From: Caldilineaceae bacterium
GTDB taxonomy: Bacteria > Chloroflexota > Anaerolineae > Caldilineales > Caldilineaceae
Direction: 5' to 3'
Assembly (NCBI GenBank): GCA_020634755.1
Contig: JACKBC010000033.1
Span: forward strand, 1 to 64,000
Length of the DNA stretch: 64,000 bases
In this document: in pieces, positions 18,401 to 26,491 of the stretch
Numbering within the stretch: the stretch's first letter is position 1
Layout of the letters: every line of letters starts with the position of its first letter
Translations under genes and position numbers: made by a program
Notes under the pieces: generated by a model
The model's input: the letters and a program-made list of their open reading frames with translations, nothing else
Told to the model about the DNA's origin: nothing
Databases searched by the model: none

Positions 18401-18588
18401 TTTTCTTGGGCAACATTGCCGGCCAGGAGCTGCTCAATACGCTGGCCATTGTACTGCTGTGTGGCCTGGTTACGACGACATTGGTAAATTTGCTGGTGAT
18501 CCCAGCCCTGTATGCACAGTTCCATCCAGAGCCCGATAGTGAAGATCTTTATCTGACAGACCAGGTCGTCATGGGCGCGGCTGACTAG
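15451..18588 (+). CDS. RND efflux pump, CzcA/CusA type (first copy)
   Basis: A 1045-residue proton-driven RND transporter. An N-terminal membrane helix (LHFIVAIIAAVVLVVGI) precedes MPVDVFPEFNPP, the heavy-metal RND signature region, then a large extracytoplasmic domain, helices 2-6 (GLALALIVLFLFLWNWR onward), a second large domain and helices 8-12. Helix 4 carries adjacent acids, GVIIDDVVIDVENI, fitting the proton relay of CzcA/CusA proteins. Start chosen at 15451 because GGAGGAAT lies seven bases upstream; an earlier start at 15394 has none. First gene of a pump, adaptor-like, pump operon. The substrate, metal or organic, is unknown. Confidence 0.9.
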   Translation: MVRWLIQLSTRLHFIVAIIAAVVLVVGITQLRTMPVDVFPEFNPPLVEVQTEALGLSASEVESLITVPMEADLLNGVAWLDQIYSESVAGLASILMVFEPGTDPIRARQMVQERLTQAHALPNVSKPPVMLQPLSSNSRVMMVGLTSDDLSMIELGVLARWNIKPRLMGVPGVANVAVWGHRERQLQVQVDPAELNAQGVSLFDVVETAGEALWVSPLTYLESSKPGTGGWIDTPNQRLGIRHLLPIASPEDLGKVAIVNKPELTLADVSTVVEDHQPLIGEAIVNGAPGLLMVIEKFPSANTLEVTDALESTLNDMRLGLPGVTIDTSVFRPANYIDAMIGNLSTSLLVGLALALIVLFLFLWNWRTAIVALVTIPLSLIAAGLVLYWRGATLNAMTIAGLVMALGVIIDDVVIDVENIARRMREARANGTEASLVNAIRSGSLEMRGSIIYATLILLLIAMPAFFIQGLTGLFFQPLVVSYVVAILTSLVVALLITPGLTLFLMYKGSTSSTDSPLNRAFQGVYGALVGLISGRGAIAALVLAGVLIVVGLAMLPFLSPSFVPNLKQSSLRIQWDAAPGTSHTAMVRTIQQASADLEALSGVNAVSAHVGRAETGDQKVGINSAELWVNLDSSANYDQTVAEIRDVTNSFPGVFRNVGSYMPDRTGQALLGPAADLVVRIYGVDLDVINDTTKKIAETIATVNGVADARPDEQILEPQVEIEVNLDAADQFGLKPGDVRRQATTLLSGLQVGSLFEEQKVFDVVVWSKPELRDNLSDVHNMLIDTPDGGQVRLGEVATVTIVPTPIIIKRDAVSRYMDIAVTLAGRSAEAVTADIKDSLQTVEFPLEYRAEVLGESLSQQTSRQRTLVLLVAALIGIYLLIQAAFGGWRLALAVMLAMVAALSGGLVGAVLTGGLTLGALFGLMAILGIAVRNSLVTLHHAQGMERAGLEFGPDLVTRAAKERAGVILTTALVTAVAILPLIFLGNIAGQELLNTLAIVLLCGLVTTTLVNLLVIPALYAQFHPEPDSEDLYLTDQVVMGAAD

Positions 18589-18636
18589 AACAAATTGCGA
18601 TCTACCGATTCTATCTTTCACAGGAGGATACAACAC

Positions 18637-19065
18637 ATGCTTCACCCTAATCGTTACCCGATGTTCATCCTGATTCTCATGCTCACTGTGGCGCTGGCGG
18701 GCTGCGGCGCCAAAGAGGGCGCTTCTGCCGAAAAAGTGCAGCCGGCCACTTCGGACAATGGCACAGTTGTTTTAACCGAAAAAGCGGCCGACCGGCTCCA
18801 GGTGGAGACGGCTGCCGTACGCGAGGAGCAGATCGATGGCCAAACGCGGCTGGTGGTTCCCTACAGCGCGCTGATCTACGATAACAATGGCGGCACCTGG
18901 ATTTATACAAGTCCAGATCCTTTGACCTATGTGCGCACGGCGGTAACTGTCGATTTTATTGAGGGTGACATGGTGGTGCTGGCCGATGGACCAGGTGTAG
19001 GCACAGATGTGGCCACCGTGGCCGTGGCTGAACTATATGGCACGGATACAGGAGTTGGCAAATGA
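18637..19065 (+). CDS. Short adaptor-like lipoprotein between two RND pumps
   Basis: A 142-residue lipoprotein (LTVALAGC, Cys at about 22) whose mature part resembles only the membrane-proximal part of an RND periplasmic adaptor: RLVVPYSALIYDNNGGTWIY and GDMVVLADGPGVGTDVATV correspond to the typical VPxxAVxxxxGxxxVYV and VxxGLxxGxxVV pattern. The lipoyl-like and coiled-coil hairpin domains of normal 350-400-residue adaptors are missing. AGGAGG precedes the ATG, and the stop overlaps the next start (ATGA). It probably interacts with both pumps at the outer face of a single membrane. Confidence 0.75.
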   Translation: MLHPNRYPMFILILMLTVALAGCGAKEGASAEKVQPATSDNGTVVLTEKAADRLQVETAAVREEQIDGQTRLVVPYSALIYDNNGGTWIYTSPDPLTYVRTAVTVDFIEGDMVVLADGPGVGTDVATVAVAELYGTDTGVGK

Positions 19066-22000
19066 GCGAACTACGCAGAATTGTTGAGCTAAGCTTACGC
19101 TATCGCTATCTGACCTGTTTTATAGCGGTGCTGCTGCTCGTCTTTGGTGTGGCGCAAGTGCGCGGCATGCCGGTGGATGTGTTCCCAGAGTTTGCACCGC
19201 CGCAAGTAGAGATTCAAACGCCCTGTCTTGGCCTCTCGGCGGAAGAGGTGGAAGCACTGGTGACGTCTCCCATGGAAGAAGCCTTTAACGGTCTGCCTGG
19301 TCTCAGCGTCATGCGCTCCAAGTCCGTGGAGCAGCTTTCGTCAATCAAGCTTATCTTCGAGCGCGGCACCAACTTAATGGAAGCGCGCCAGGCCATTCAG
19401 GAACGGTTGACGCTGGTGGTGCCCACGTTGCCCACATGGGCGGCGCCGCCACATATGATGCCGCCGCTCTCTTCCACCGCCCGCACGGTGAAAGTCGGCA
19501 TTAGCAGCGATACCCGTTCGGTGGAAGAACTTTCCATGATCACCTATTGGACCATCCGCGAGCGCCTGCTGCGCGTGCCGGGTGTGGCCAACGTGGCCAT
19601 TTGGGGCGAGCGGATTCAGATTCCCACGGTACAGGTGGACCCCGCGCGTCTAGCCCAGCACGGGTTGACCGTTGAACAGATCCTGCAAGCCACTTCCGAC
19701 ACGCTGGATTCGGGCATGGTGCAGTTTTCCAGCGGCGCCGTCGTGGGCACGGGCGGCTACTTGGACACCCCCAACCAGCGGCTGCCCATTCATTTCAAAC
19801 TGCCCATTGAATCGGCAGAACAGCTTGGTGACGTCGCCATTGGGAAGACATCTGCCGACGGCAAAGCGCTGGTGATGAACGATGTGGCCAACGTGGTGGA
19901 CGACACCTGGCCCATGATCGGCGATGCCGTGGTAGATGGCGGTGAAGGGCTGCTGTTGATTGTAGAAAAGTTCCCTTGGGCCAACACAGTGTCTGTGACT
20001 AATGGCGTAGAAGAAGCGTTTGCGGAGATGAAGCCGGGCCTGCCGGGCATCAACATTGACACAACCATCTTCCGCCCAGCCACCTTTGTGGAAATGTCCA
20101 TCGAAAACCTGACCAATGCCATCTTAATTGGCGCGCTGTTGGTCATCGTGGTGCTGTTGCTCTTCCTCTACGAATGGCGCATTGCGCTAATCAGCGCCAC
20201 CATTATTCCGCTCTCGCTGATGGCCACTTTGCTGGTGCTGCCGCTCTTTGGCGCCACCGTATCGACCATTAACGTCATGGTATTGGCTGGGTTGGTGATT
20301 GCCGTGGGCGCCGTGGTGGATGACGCCATTGTGGATGTGGAAAATATTGTGCGCCGGCTGCGCCAACAGCGGGCGGAAGGCGCCGATATCCCCACTTCGC
20401 GCATTATTGTAGAGGCTTCGGTCGAAGTGCGCAACGCCATTATCTATGCCTCTATGATTGAAGCCGTGGCCTTGGCTCCGGTCTTCTTCCTAGAGGGGCT
20501 GTCGGGCGCCTTCTTCCAGCCGCTGGCCCTGGCCTATGTGATCGCCGTGCTGGTTTCCGGCCTGATTGCGCTGACCATTACGCCGGCGCTCAGCTTTATC
20601 CTGCTGCGCAACGCGCCGTTGGAAAAGCGCGAGTCACCGATTATGCCCTGGCTGCATCGCACCTATGAACGCATGTTGACGCCCATTGCCAAAGCGCCAG
20701 CCACGGCCTTTATTGCCTTTGTGGTGATTGTGGCGGCAGGCATTGGCATCTATCCACGACTGGGCCAAGAGCTGCTGCCTTCGTTTAAAGAGCGCGACTT
20801 TCTGATGCACTGGCTGACCAAGCCCGGCACTTCGCATCCTGAAATGGTGCGCATCTCTCAGCTGGCTTGTCAAGAGCTGATGACCATTGAGGGTGTGCGC
20901 AACTGTGGTTCGCACATTGGGCAGGCGCTGCTGATGGATGAAATATATGGCGTCTACTTTGGCGAAAATTGGATCAGCGTAGACCCGTCGGTCGATTATG
21001 AGGAGACGTTGGCTAAGGTGCAGTCCATGGTGGATGGCTATCCCGGACTCTATCGCGATGTGCAGACCTATCTCAAAGAGCGCATCCGCGAGGTATTGAC
21101 CGGTTCCAGCCACCCCATTGTGGTCCGCATTTATGGCGAAGATATGGACGTTTTGCGGGCCAAAGCCGATGAAGTAAAGGCCAAGCTGGATGAGATCTCC
21201 GGCCTCAAGGATCAGCATGTGGAATTTCTGGTCGATGTGCCCCAAATCGATGTAAAGGTAGATCTGGTGAAAGCCCAAGCCTACGGCTTGAAACCGGGCG
21301 ATGTCCGGCGACGAGCGGGCTATCTGATGGCCGGTGAAGAAGCCGGCGATATTCATCAGGCGCATCGCACTTTTGATGTGAATATCTGGAGCACGCCTAA
21401 CTACCGCGATAGCTTGACCGATGTTTATAATCTGCCCATTGATACACCGGATGGCGGTCAGGTGGCGCTCTCTGAGATTGCCGATATCAACATTGTGCCT
21501 ACCGCCAATGGCATCAATCGCGAAAATCTGGCCCGCCGCATCACGGTAGATGCCGAACTGGAAGAGGGGCACGATCTGGGCGCGGCCATTGCCGAGGTGG
21601 AACAGGCGCTGCAAGAGGTTGAGTGGCCCATTGGCTACTATCCGCAATTGGTGGGTGAGTATGCCGAACGTCAGGCCGCTTCGCAAAATCTGCAACGCAT
21701 CGCCATTATATCGGCCATTCTGATCTTCCTGCTGCTCTACATCTCGTTTGGCAGCGCCCGCATGGCGCTCATGTCGTTCCTGAGCTTGCCGGCCGCACTG
21801 GTGGGCGGCGTGTTGGCGGCCTACTTTACCGGCGGTATTCTATCGCTGGGTTCGCTGGTCGGTTTTCTCACCATTCTGGGCATTGCCGCCCGCAACGGCA
21901 TTATGCTGATTAATCACTATCAGCATCTGGAAGAATATGAGGGCGAAGCCTTTGGGCTCAACCTGATTATTCGCGGCGCCAAGGAGCGGGTGTCGCCCAT

Positions 22001-22223
22001 CCTGATGACTGGTTTGACTACCGGTCTGGCGCTGGTGCCGCTGGTGATCTCCGGCAACTTGCCCGGCCACGAAATCGAGCACCCCATGGCCATTGTAATT
22101 TTGGGCGGCCTGATCACGTCGACGCTGGTCAACTTGTTCATCGTGCCGGCGCTCTACATGATCTTTGGCAACCGTCATCTGACGCCCGCCGAACCCGATG
22201 CGGGCGCCATGGCCGCAGCGTAA
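19062..22223 (+). CDS. RND efflux pump, CzcA/CusA type (second copy)
   Basis: A 1053-residue RND transporter homologous to the pump at 15451, with the same MPVDVFPEFAPPQVEIQT motif, TGGYLDTPNQRLPI loop and helix 4 GAVVDDAIVDVENIVRR. The two differ through much of their length, so this is an old duplication. Translation is coupled to the short lipoprotein by an ATGA overlap. A pair of different RND subunits beside one adaptor resembles the MdtBC arrangement, in which two pumps share a trimer; that is inference here. No TolC-like channel gene is nearby. Confidence 0.9.
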   Translation: MSELRRIVELSLRYRYLTCFIAVLLLVFGVAQVRGMPVDVFPEFAPPQVEIQTPCLGLSAEEVEALVTSPMEEAFNGLPGLSVMRSKSVEQLSSIKLIFERGTNLMEARQAIQERLTLVVPTLPTWAAPPHMMPPLSSTARTVKVGISSDTRSVEELSMITYWTIRERLLRVPGVANVAIWGERIQIPTVQVDPARLAQHGLTVEQILQATSDTLDSGMVQFSSGAVVGTGGYLDTPNQRLPIHFKLPIESAEQLGDVAIGKTSADGKALVMNDVANVVDDTWPMIGDAVVDGGEGLLLIVEKFPWANTVSVTNGVEEAFAEMKPGLPGINIDTTIFRPATFVEMSIENLTNAILIGALLVIVVLLLFLYEWRIALISATIIPLSLMATLLVLPLFGATVSTINVMVLAGLVIAVGAVVDDAIVDVENIVRRLRQQRAEGADIPTSRIIVEASVEVRNAIIYASMIEAVALAPVFFLEGLSGAFFQPLALAYVIAVLVSGLIALTITPALSFILLRNAPLEKRESPIMPWLHRTYERMLTPIAKAPATAFIAFVVIVAAGIGIYPRLGQELLPSFKERDFLMHWLTKPGTSHPEMVRISQLACQELMTIEGVRNCGSHIGQALLMDEIYGVYFGENWISVDPSVDYEETLAKVQSMVDGYPGLYRDVQTYLKERIREVLTGSSHPIVVRIYGEDMDVLRAKADEVKAKLDEISGLKDQHVEFLVDVPQIDVKVDLVKAQAYGLKPGDVRRRAGYLMAGEEAGDIHQAHRTFDVNIWSTPNYRDSLTDVYNLPIDTPDGGQVALSEIADINIVPTANGINRENLARRITVDAELEEGHDLGAAIAEVEQALQEVEWPIGYYPQLVGEYAERQAASQNLQRIAIISAILIFLLLYISFGSARMALMSFLSLPAALVGGVLAAYFTGGILSLGSLVGFLTILGIAARNGIMLINHYQHLEEYEGEAFGLNLIIRGAKERVSPILMTGLTTGLALVPLVISGNLPGHEIEHPMAIVILGGLITSTLVNLFIVPALYMIFGNRHLTPAEPDAGAMAAA

Positions 22224-22247
22224 GCGTGGCGTGAAGTGAATTTCGAG

Positions 22248-22362
22248 TCAATGTCATGCAGGTAAGCCCACTTCAAGTGCGACGCACGGTGAGCCACCCG
22301 AATGTTAGGGCCCAAATGTCCGCCACCGTATGACGCACTTTTCGCTCACCTTATGACATTGA
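22248..22362. mobile_element. MITE-like 115-bp element, copy 2
   Basis: Bounded by TCAATGTCAT and ATGACATTGA and exactly 115 bp like the copy at 1101-1215, but in the opposite orientation. It lies in the gap after the RND operon. The shared length, exact ends and internal blocks such as GACGCACTTTTCGCT identify it as the same element. Confidence 0.75.
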
Positions 22363-22451
22363 ATTTCTAGTTATCAACGTGACCGGCGTCAAAGGCGATG
22401 TCGGTCATGTTGGTATGACTGCCTGTAACTATGTACTTTGAGGAGAGTAAA

Positions 22452-23546
22452 ATGCGCCGATTACATTTTGTGTCTGGTCTGATTGTTCTAATTTTGGTAT
22501 TCAGTTTAGCCGCCTGTGGCGGCAGTAACACGGGCACAGTCTCAGAGGTTGGTTCGGCAGAGGAGAGCGCGCCAGCCGACGCAGAATCAACTACCGCGGA
22601 AGAAGCCGCGCCCACCGAAGAGCCAGCGGCAGAGCCAACCGAGGAGCCAGCGGCAGAAGAAGCGACCACGGATGAGGAACCGACAGAGGAGCCTGCCGAA
22701 GAAGCAACCGCGGCCCCCGCCGAGGAGGAGGCGGCAGAAGGTGAGGCAGCAGAAGCCACCACTATGGAGGAAGGAAGCATGGTGGAGCCGGAATTTGCCG
22801 AAATGGACCCGGCCAATTTCACCAATTCCGCAGTCATTGATAATGCATGGATGCCCATGCTACCCGGTATGCACTGGGCCTACGAAGGCGAAACCATTGA
22901 AGATGGTGAAAGCGTTCCCCACCGCATTGAGTTCACCGTGACCGATCTAACCAAGGAAATTGATGGTGTGCAAAATATTGTGGCGTGGGTGGTGGATATT
23001 AGCAATGATGAAGTGGTGGAGAGCGAACTCTCTTTCTACGCCCAAGATGATGATGGCACGGTCTGGTATTTTGGTGAATATCCCGAAGAATATGAGGAGG
23101 GCGAATTGATCGCCGCACCGACCTGGATCGCTGGGCAGGAAGAGGCCAAAGCGGGCGTCAAAATGGTGAAGGAACCCACACTGGATATGCCGGTCTATTA
23201 TCAGGGATGGGGCCCCGCCGTGGAATGGTCTGATTTTGGCAAAGTGGCTCGCATGGGGGAGGAAGTTTGTGTGGCCGTGGATTGCTATCAGGATGTGCTG
23301 GTTATTGATGAATCCAGCCTGGGCGAAGAAGGCGCGTTCCAGCAGAAATTCTATGCGCGCGATGTGGGCAATATCAGCGTGGAGTGGACGGGTGAAGACG
23401 CCTCGAAAGAGACGCTGGAAATGGTGGTTTTTGCAGAGCTGGACGCCGATGCCCTGGCCGAAATTCACCAACTGGCCATGGAACAAGAGGCGCGCGCCTA
23501 CGAAAATAGCCCCGATGTGTATGGGCAAACTGCGCCCATGGAGTAG
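22452..23546 (+). CDS. Lipoprotein with Glu/Ala-rich linker, unknown function
   Basis: A 364-residue lipoprotein; the signal ends FSLAACGG, giving Cys23. Residues ~33-110 are a low-complexity run of Glu, Ala, Thr and Pro with repeated EEPAAEPT-like units. The mature domain starts near NFTNSAVIDNAWMPMLPG and continues with MHWAYEGETIEDGESVPHR and SEL-YAQDDDGTVWYFGE, a beta-rich domain I have seen in conserved secreted proteins of unknown role in Chloroflexota and Actinobacteria. The ATG at 22452 follows GAGGAGAG. It stands as a single gene. Confidence 0.75.
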   Translation: MRRLHFVSGLIVLILVFSLAACGGSNTGTVSEVGSAEESAPADAESTTAEEAAPTEEPAAEPTEEPAAEEATTDEEPTEEPAEEATAAPAEEEAAEGEAAEATTMEEGSMVEPEFAEMDPANFTNSAVIDNAWMPMLPGMHWAYEGETIEDGESVPHRIEFTVTDLTKEIDGVQNIVAWVVDISNDEVVESELSFYAQDDDGTVWYFGEYPEEYEEGELIAAPTWIAGQEEAKAGVKMVKEPTLDMPVYYQGWGPAVEWSDFGKVARMGEEVCVAVDCYQDVLVIDESSLGEEGAFQQKFYARDVGNISVEWTGEDASKETLEMVVFAELDADALAEIHQLAMEQEARAYENSPDVYGQTAPME

Positions 23547-23640
23547 CATTTGTTGCCATGCTGTGTTGACTAGCGTTGCTGAAAGTCAATAAAATAAATC
23601 GGTAAATGACGGCGCTGGTTGATGGAAATTAACCAATTAA

Positions 23641-23750
23641 ATCGGGAAACGACGGCACTGGTTGAAACCAGCGCCTATCAGCCAAAGTACGCTAAAGCGC
23701 ACTCTAGCAATAGCCTGCTTTAACGGGCTTTCTCTGGCAGACGCAGGCTG
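23641..23750 (+). repeat. Dispersed ~120-bp repeat (family D), copy 1
   Basis: GGTTGAAACCAGCGCCT, CCAAAGTACGCTAAAG, CACTCTAGCAATAGCCTGCTT and GGCAGACGCAGGCT occur in this order here, at 40200-40320 and, inverted, at 46397-46516. Each block can form a small hairpin. A shorter related fragment precedes it at 23592-23640. Confidence 0.75.
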
Positions 23751-23774
23751 GTGGATATTAACGAAATAATCCGG

Positions 23775-23905
23775 TAAACGCCTGGGGCTAAAGCGCCCAG
23801 GCTGATAGAGGAAGCTGCGCTAAAGCGCACTCTGGTTTAGCCCGCTTTAGCGGGGCTTCTCTTATCAGCCCCAGGGCTTCAGCCTGGGGGCGTGGTTTAC
23901 CGAAC
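23775..23905. repeat. Nested palindrome following family D repeat
   Basis: GGTAAACGCC near the left end and GGGCGTGGTTTACC at the right are inverses, with AGCCCGCTTTAGCGGGGCT and other small stems inside. Together with the family D repeat it fills the 464-bp gap 23547-24010. Confidence 0.55.
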
Positions 23906-24010
23906 CTAGTTCATAACATTCATCAGCCTGTGGCTTCAAGTACCGAAACAATTTATGAATGTTCATAAGCGCACTGCATCCCAACGCCTTGAGCTGGTTT
24001 CCTTTAGATT

Positions 24011-24886
24011 TTACCGCACCTCAAACAGATAGAGCCGCGCTTCGGCGTCGCTGACCACGTAAAGATGGCTGTTGGTGGGGTCAAAGGCCACACCTTCAGC
24101 CTTTTCAATTTCTTGCGTACGTCCGTCCAGGGTATAGGCAAGGGCCATGCTCTCCAGCACCCGATTGGCGTTCCAGTCATAAAGAAACAGACGCCGACCG
24201 CGGTCGCTCACAATCCAAAAATTGTGGCGCGTGGCATCATAAAAGAGGCCCGAAAAATCGAGTTCAAAGTCGGAAACGCTGTTGTCGACAAAGCCATTTT
24301 GACGATTGAGCCGCTTGTGTGCCAAAATTGTGCTTAGGTCTGCCGACAGCTCCAACAATAGACCGGGCTCGCCCTCTTTCAACACAAAAATGGTGTTGGA
24401 TTCACTGTTCCAGGCCACCCCTTCCAACCCTTTGTTCTGGTCGCTGGCGGCAAAATCAGCGGCCACCGACGCGTATCCCGACAGTTCAGCCAGACGTTTT
24501 TGCTGTACCAGCTTGTGTGTCGCCACGTCGATCAGAATAAGCTGGTTGCCCTCTTCTTTGACCGTCAAGAGAAAGGCGCCGGTGGGGTCCAACGTAATAC
24601 CCTCTAGCCCTTTGTCGGCAATATCAAACGACTGCGCCCTGTTCAATTTGCCTTGTAGCGTTACCTGAAATATCTTCTGCGCATTATCGCTCACCGTCCA
24701 CAGCGCATCACCCGCTGGCGTCAGCGTCAGCCCGGAAGGCTCGCTTAGATCTTCTGCCTTGTTTTTTATATCGAAACGGTCGATGTACACTAGCTGCACA
24801 CCCGATCTTTGCCCGGTGCGGATACAGCCCGTTAATAGACAGATCGCGGCCAGCAGTAGACCCAGGAGTTGGAAAGAGCTACGCAT
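24011..24886 (-). CDS. SdiA-regulated-like secreted beta-propeller lipoprotein
   Basis: A 291-residue protein. The signal MRSSFQLLGLLLAAICLLTGC predicts lipidation at the Cys about residue 21. The mature part is a propeller of the SdiA-regulated/esterase-like type: LSEPSGLTLTPAGDALWTVSD, KGLEGITLDPTGAFLLTVKEE, KGLEGVAWNSESNTIFVLKE, LSGLFYDATRHNFWIVSDRG and KAEGVAFDPTNSHLYVVSD are successive blades. These proteins are surface-bound and their role is unclear. The start overlaps that of the divergent gene at 24885; an extended frame upstream is merely the antisense of that gene. Confidence 0.8.
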   Translation of the reverse strand: MRSSFQLLGLLLAAICLLTGCIRTGQRSGVQLVYIDRFDIKNKAEDLSEPSGLTLTPAGDALWTVSDNAQKIFQVTLQGKLNRAQSFDIADKGLEGITLDPTGAFLLTVKEEGNQLILIDVATHKLVQQKRLAELSGYASVAADFAASDQNKGLEGVAWNSESNTIFVLKEGEPGLLLELSADLSTILAHKRLNRQNGFVDNSVSDFELDFSGLFYDATRHNFWIVSDRGRRLFLYDWNANRVLESMALAYTLDGRTQEIEKAEGVAFDPTNSHLYVVSDAEARLYLFEVR

Positions 24887-26012
24887 GATCATCCACCCAT
24901 TAAGCCGTCTGATTGTTTGCATATTTGTTACCATTTTTGGCGTTGGCCTGGTCAATCGCTGCGCGCCGCTTGAGGCGCCACCCCAAACACTGCCGCTGGA
25001 AAACGCGGTGGGTGGAGCCGGCACATTGGGAGAACGCGCGTCATCTGCCGACCGCATTGCGGCTGATCCCAATGTGAAAGTGGCCTTTATTGGCGACTCG
25101 GATGATGGTGATGATTTTGGGCGCGTCATCCAGCTGATACAAAAAGAAGGCGTCGATCTGGTGCTGCATCAGGGCGACTTTTCCTACGCCAATGGGCCCA
25201 CCGATGAATGGTTGGCAGCCGTAGGTCAACTGGATACCGCTATTCCCTATTTGGGCGCCGACGGCAACCACGATCACTGGAATCGCTACGTTTCATTTTT
25301 TGAGACGCAAGCCCAAAAGCCCGGCGTCGCGCTGACCGCTGGCTCCATTGTGGACGGCAGTTACGCCGTGACCTACAAAGGGCTGCACATCCTCTTTAAC
25401 CACGAGGGCGGGGATGTCCCCTTTAACCAACAGGTGCTGACGGACAGCCCGCACATCTGGAAACTTTGCACCTGGCACCACAATCGGCGCGATTTCCAGC
25501 CTGGCAGCAAAGGTGATGAAGTGACGCTGGAGAACTATCAAGCGTGCATCAACGGCGGCGCGCTGATTGCCACGGGCCATGAGCATTCATACAGCCGCAG
25601 CTACTCGCTGCGCGATCTATCGGCTGCACAGCACGGCGCCTATGGCCAGCCCGATGTAATGGAGTTGACGCCAGGCAATCCAGGCAGCAGCTTCTTCTTT
25701 GTCAGCGGGTTGGGTGGACGCAGCCTGCGCGACTATAGCGCCCGCCTACACGATGGTGATGGCTGGTGGGCAACCATCTTTACCGAAGATCGCTATTGCC
25801 GCCAGACCTGCACAGCATCCGATTTCTCCGCTCAGGATCAAAGCCAGGATATCTCGTCCTACGCATTTACCTTTGGCGCGCTCTTTATCGATTTTGGTGT
25901 GGACGATGATCCGAACAAAGGCCGCGGCTATTTCAAAACCATCGACGGGGATATTGTGGATGAATTTACCATTGTGGTCAAGCCGAATCAACTTGCCGAA
26001 TCGCAAAAATGA
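24885..26012 (+). CDS. Secreted metallophosphoesterase
   Basis: A 375-residue calcineurin-like phosphoesterase. An N-terminal membrane helix (LIVCIFVTIFGVGLV) is followed by Cys at about residue 25 and then the metal site motifs: VAFIGDSDDGDD, VLHQGDFSYA, GADGNHDHW, WHHNRRDF and ATGHEHSYSRSY. These match the purple-acid-phosphatase-like order, acting outside the membrane on phosphate esters. The ATG shares the sequence CATG with the divergent lipoprotein start; GGAAAGAG is upstream. Its 3' end runs into a bidirectional terminator. Confidence 0.85.
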   Translation: MIIHPLSRLIVCIFVTIFGVGLVNRCAPLEAPPQTLPLENAVGGAGTLGERASSADRIAADPNVKVAFIGDSDDGDDFGRVIQLIQKEGVDLVLHQGDFSYANGPTDEWLAAVGQLDTAIPYLGADGNHDHWNRYVSFFETQAQKPGVALTAGSIVDGSYAVTYKGLHILFNHEGGDVPFNQQVLTDSPHIWKLCTWHHNRRDFQPGSKGDEVTLENYQACINGGALIATGHEHSYSRSYSLRDLSAAQHGAYGQPDVMELTPGNPGSSFFFVSGLGGRSLRDYSARLHDGDGWWATIFTEDRYCRQTCTASDFSAQDQSQDISSYAFTFGALFIDFGVDDDPNKGRGYFKTIDGDIVDEFTIVVKPNQLAESQK

Positions 26013-26063
26013 AAACGCACGCCGAACTGCTCAAACTTCGTGGCAGCTCGGCGTGCGTTTTTT
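26012..26063. terminator. Bidirectional terminator between convergent genes
   Basis: AAAACGCACGCCGA-A-CTGC pairs with GCAG-C-TCGGCGTGCGTTTT around a 12-nt loop, with T-runs on both strands. It separates the phosphoesterase (plus) from the small membrane protein (minus). Confidence 0.9.
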
Positions 26064-26066
26064 GTC

Positions 26067-26330
26067 TTATCGCTTTACCACACCCACAATGGCCAACAGC
26101 ACAATGGCGCCGATGGCGCCGGCAATCAGCGGGTCGGCCACATCCCCCACGTTGAGCACATCTAGCGCATTAAACACCACGCCGCCGAGCAGCCCACCAA
26201 TAATGCCGACCACAATGTTGCCAACCATGCCCAGCCCTTTGATCAGCTGGCCCGCTACGACCCCCAAAATTGCGCCGGCAATTAAGCAATAAAGGGAATC
26301 AACACTGAGCAAGAATTCCATGTATTCCAT
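26067..26330 (-). CDS. GlsB/YeaQ/YmgE-family small membrane protein
   Basis: An 87-residue protein with three hydrophobic segments and the glycine-rich repeats of the transglycosylase-associated family: LIAGAILGVVAGQLIKG, VGNIVVGIIGGLLGG and PLIAGAIGAIVLLAIVGVVKR. Members are stress-induced inner-membrane proteins of unknown biochemical role. An ATG three codons later is possible. It lies alone in its direction, after the histidine kinase gene end and a palindromic repeat. Confidence 0.85.
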   Translation of the reverse strand: MEYMEFLLSVDSLYCLIAGAILGVVAGQLIKGLGMVGNIVVGIIGGLLGGVVFNALDVLNVGDVADPLIAGAIGAIVLLAIVGVVKR

Positions 26331-26399
26331 ATTTTGAGCCTTTAAATTGAAACCATGATGACATCGCCAACACGGTTGAGATGCATTTATTTAACTTAT

Positions 26400-26475
26400 G
26401 TTACGCAAGCCTAGCGGAAAGTCGACTCGCTGACGTTCCTGTTTCTCTCAAGCAGGTTGGCTGTCGCTGCGTAAC
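26400..26475. repeat. Palindromic TTACGC/GCGTAA repeat (family B), copy 2
   Basis: Begins GTTACGCA and ends with the inverse TGCGTAAC. It shares AAGCCTAGCGG-like and CGCTGCGTAA blocks with the other family members. It lies just downstream of the histidine kinase stop. Confidence 0.6.
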
Positions 26476-26491
26476 GTGAGGTATTCAGAAC

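Noticed and set aside
20634..21695. 353-codon minus-strand frame
   Set aside because: It is fully antisense to the second RND pump, whose protein motifs are clear; long mirror frames are common in GC-rich coding DNA.
23547..24010. Transposon or pseudogene in the repeat-rich gap
   Set aside because: No transposase fragment could be read in any frame; the DNA is explained by nested hairpin repeats.
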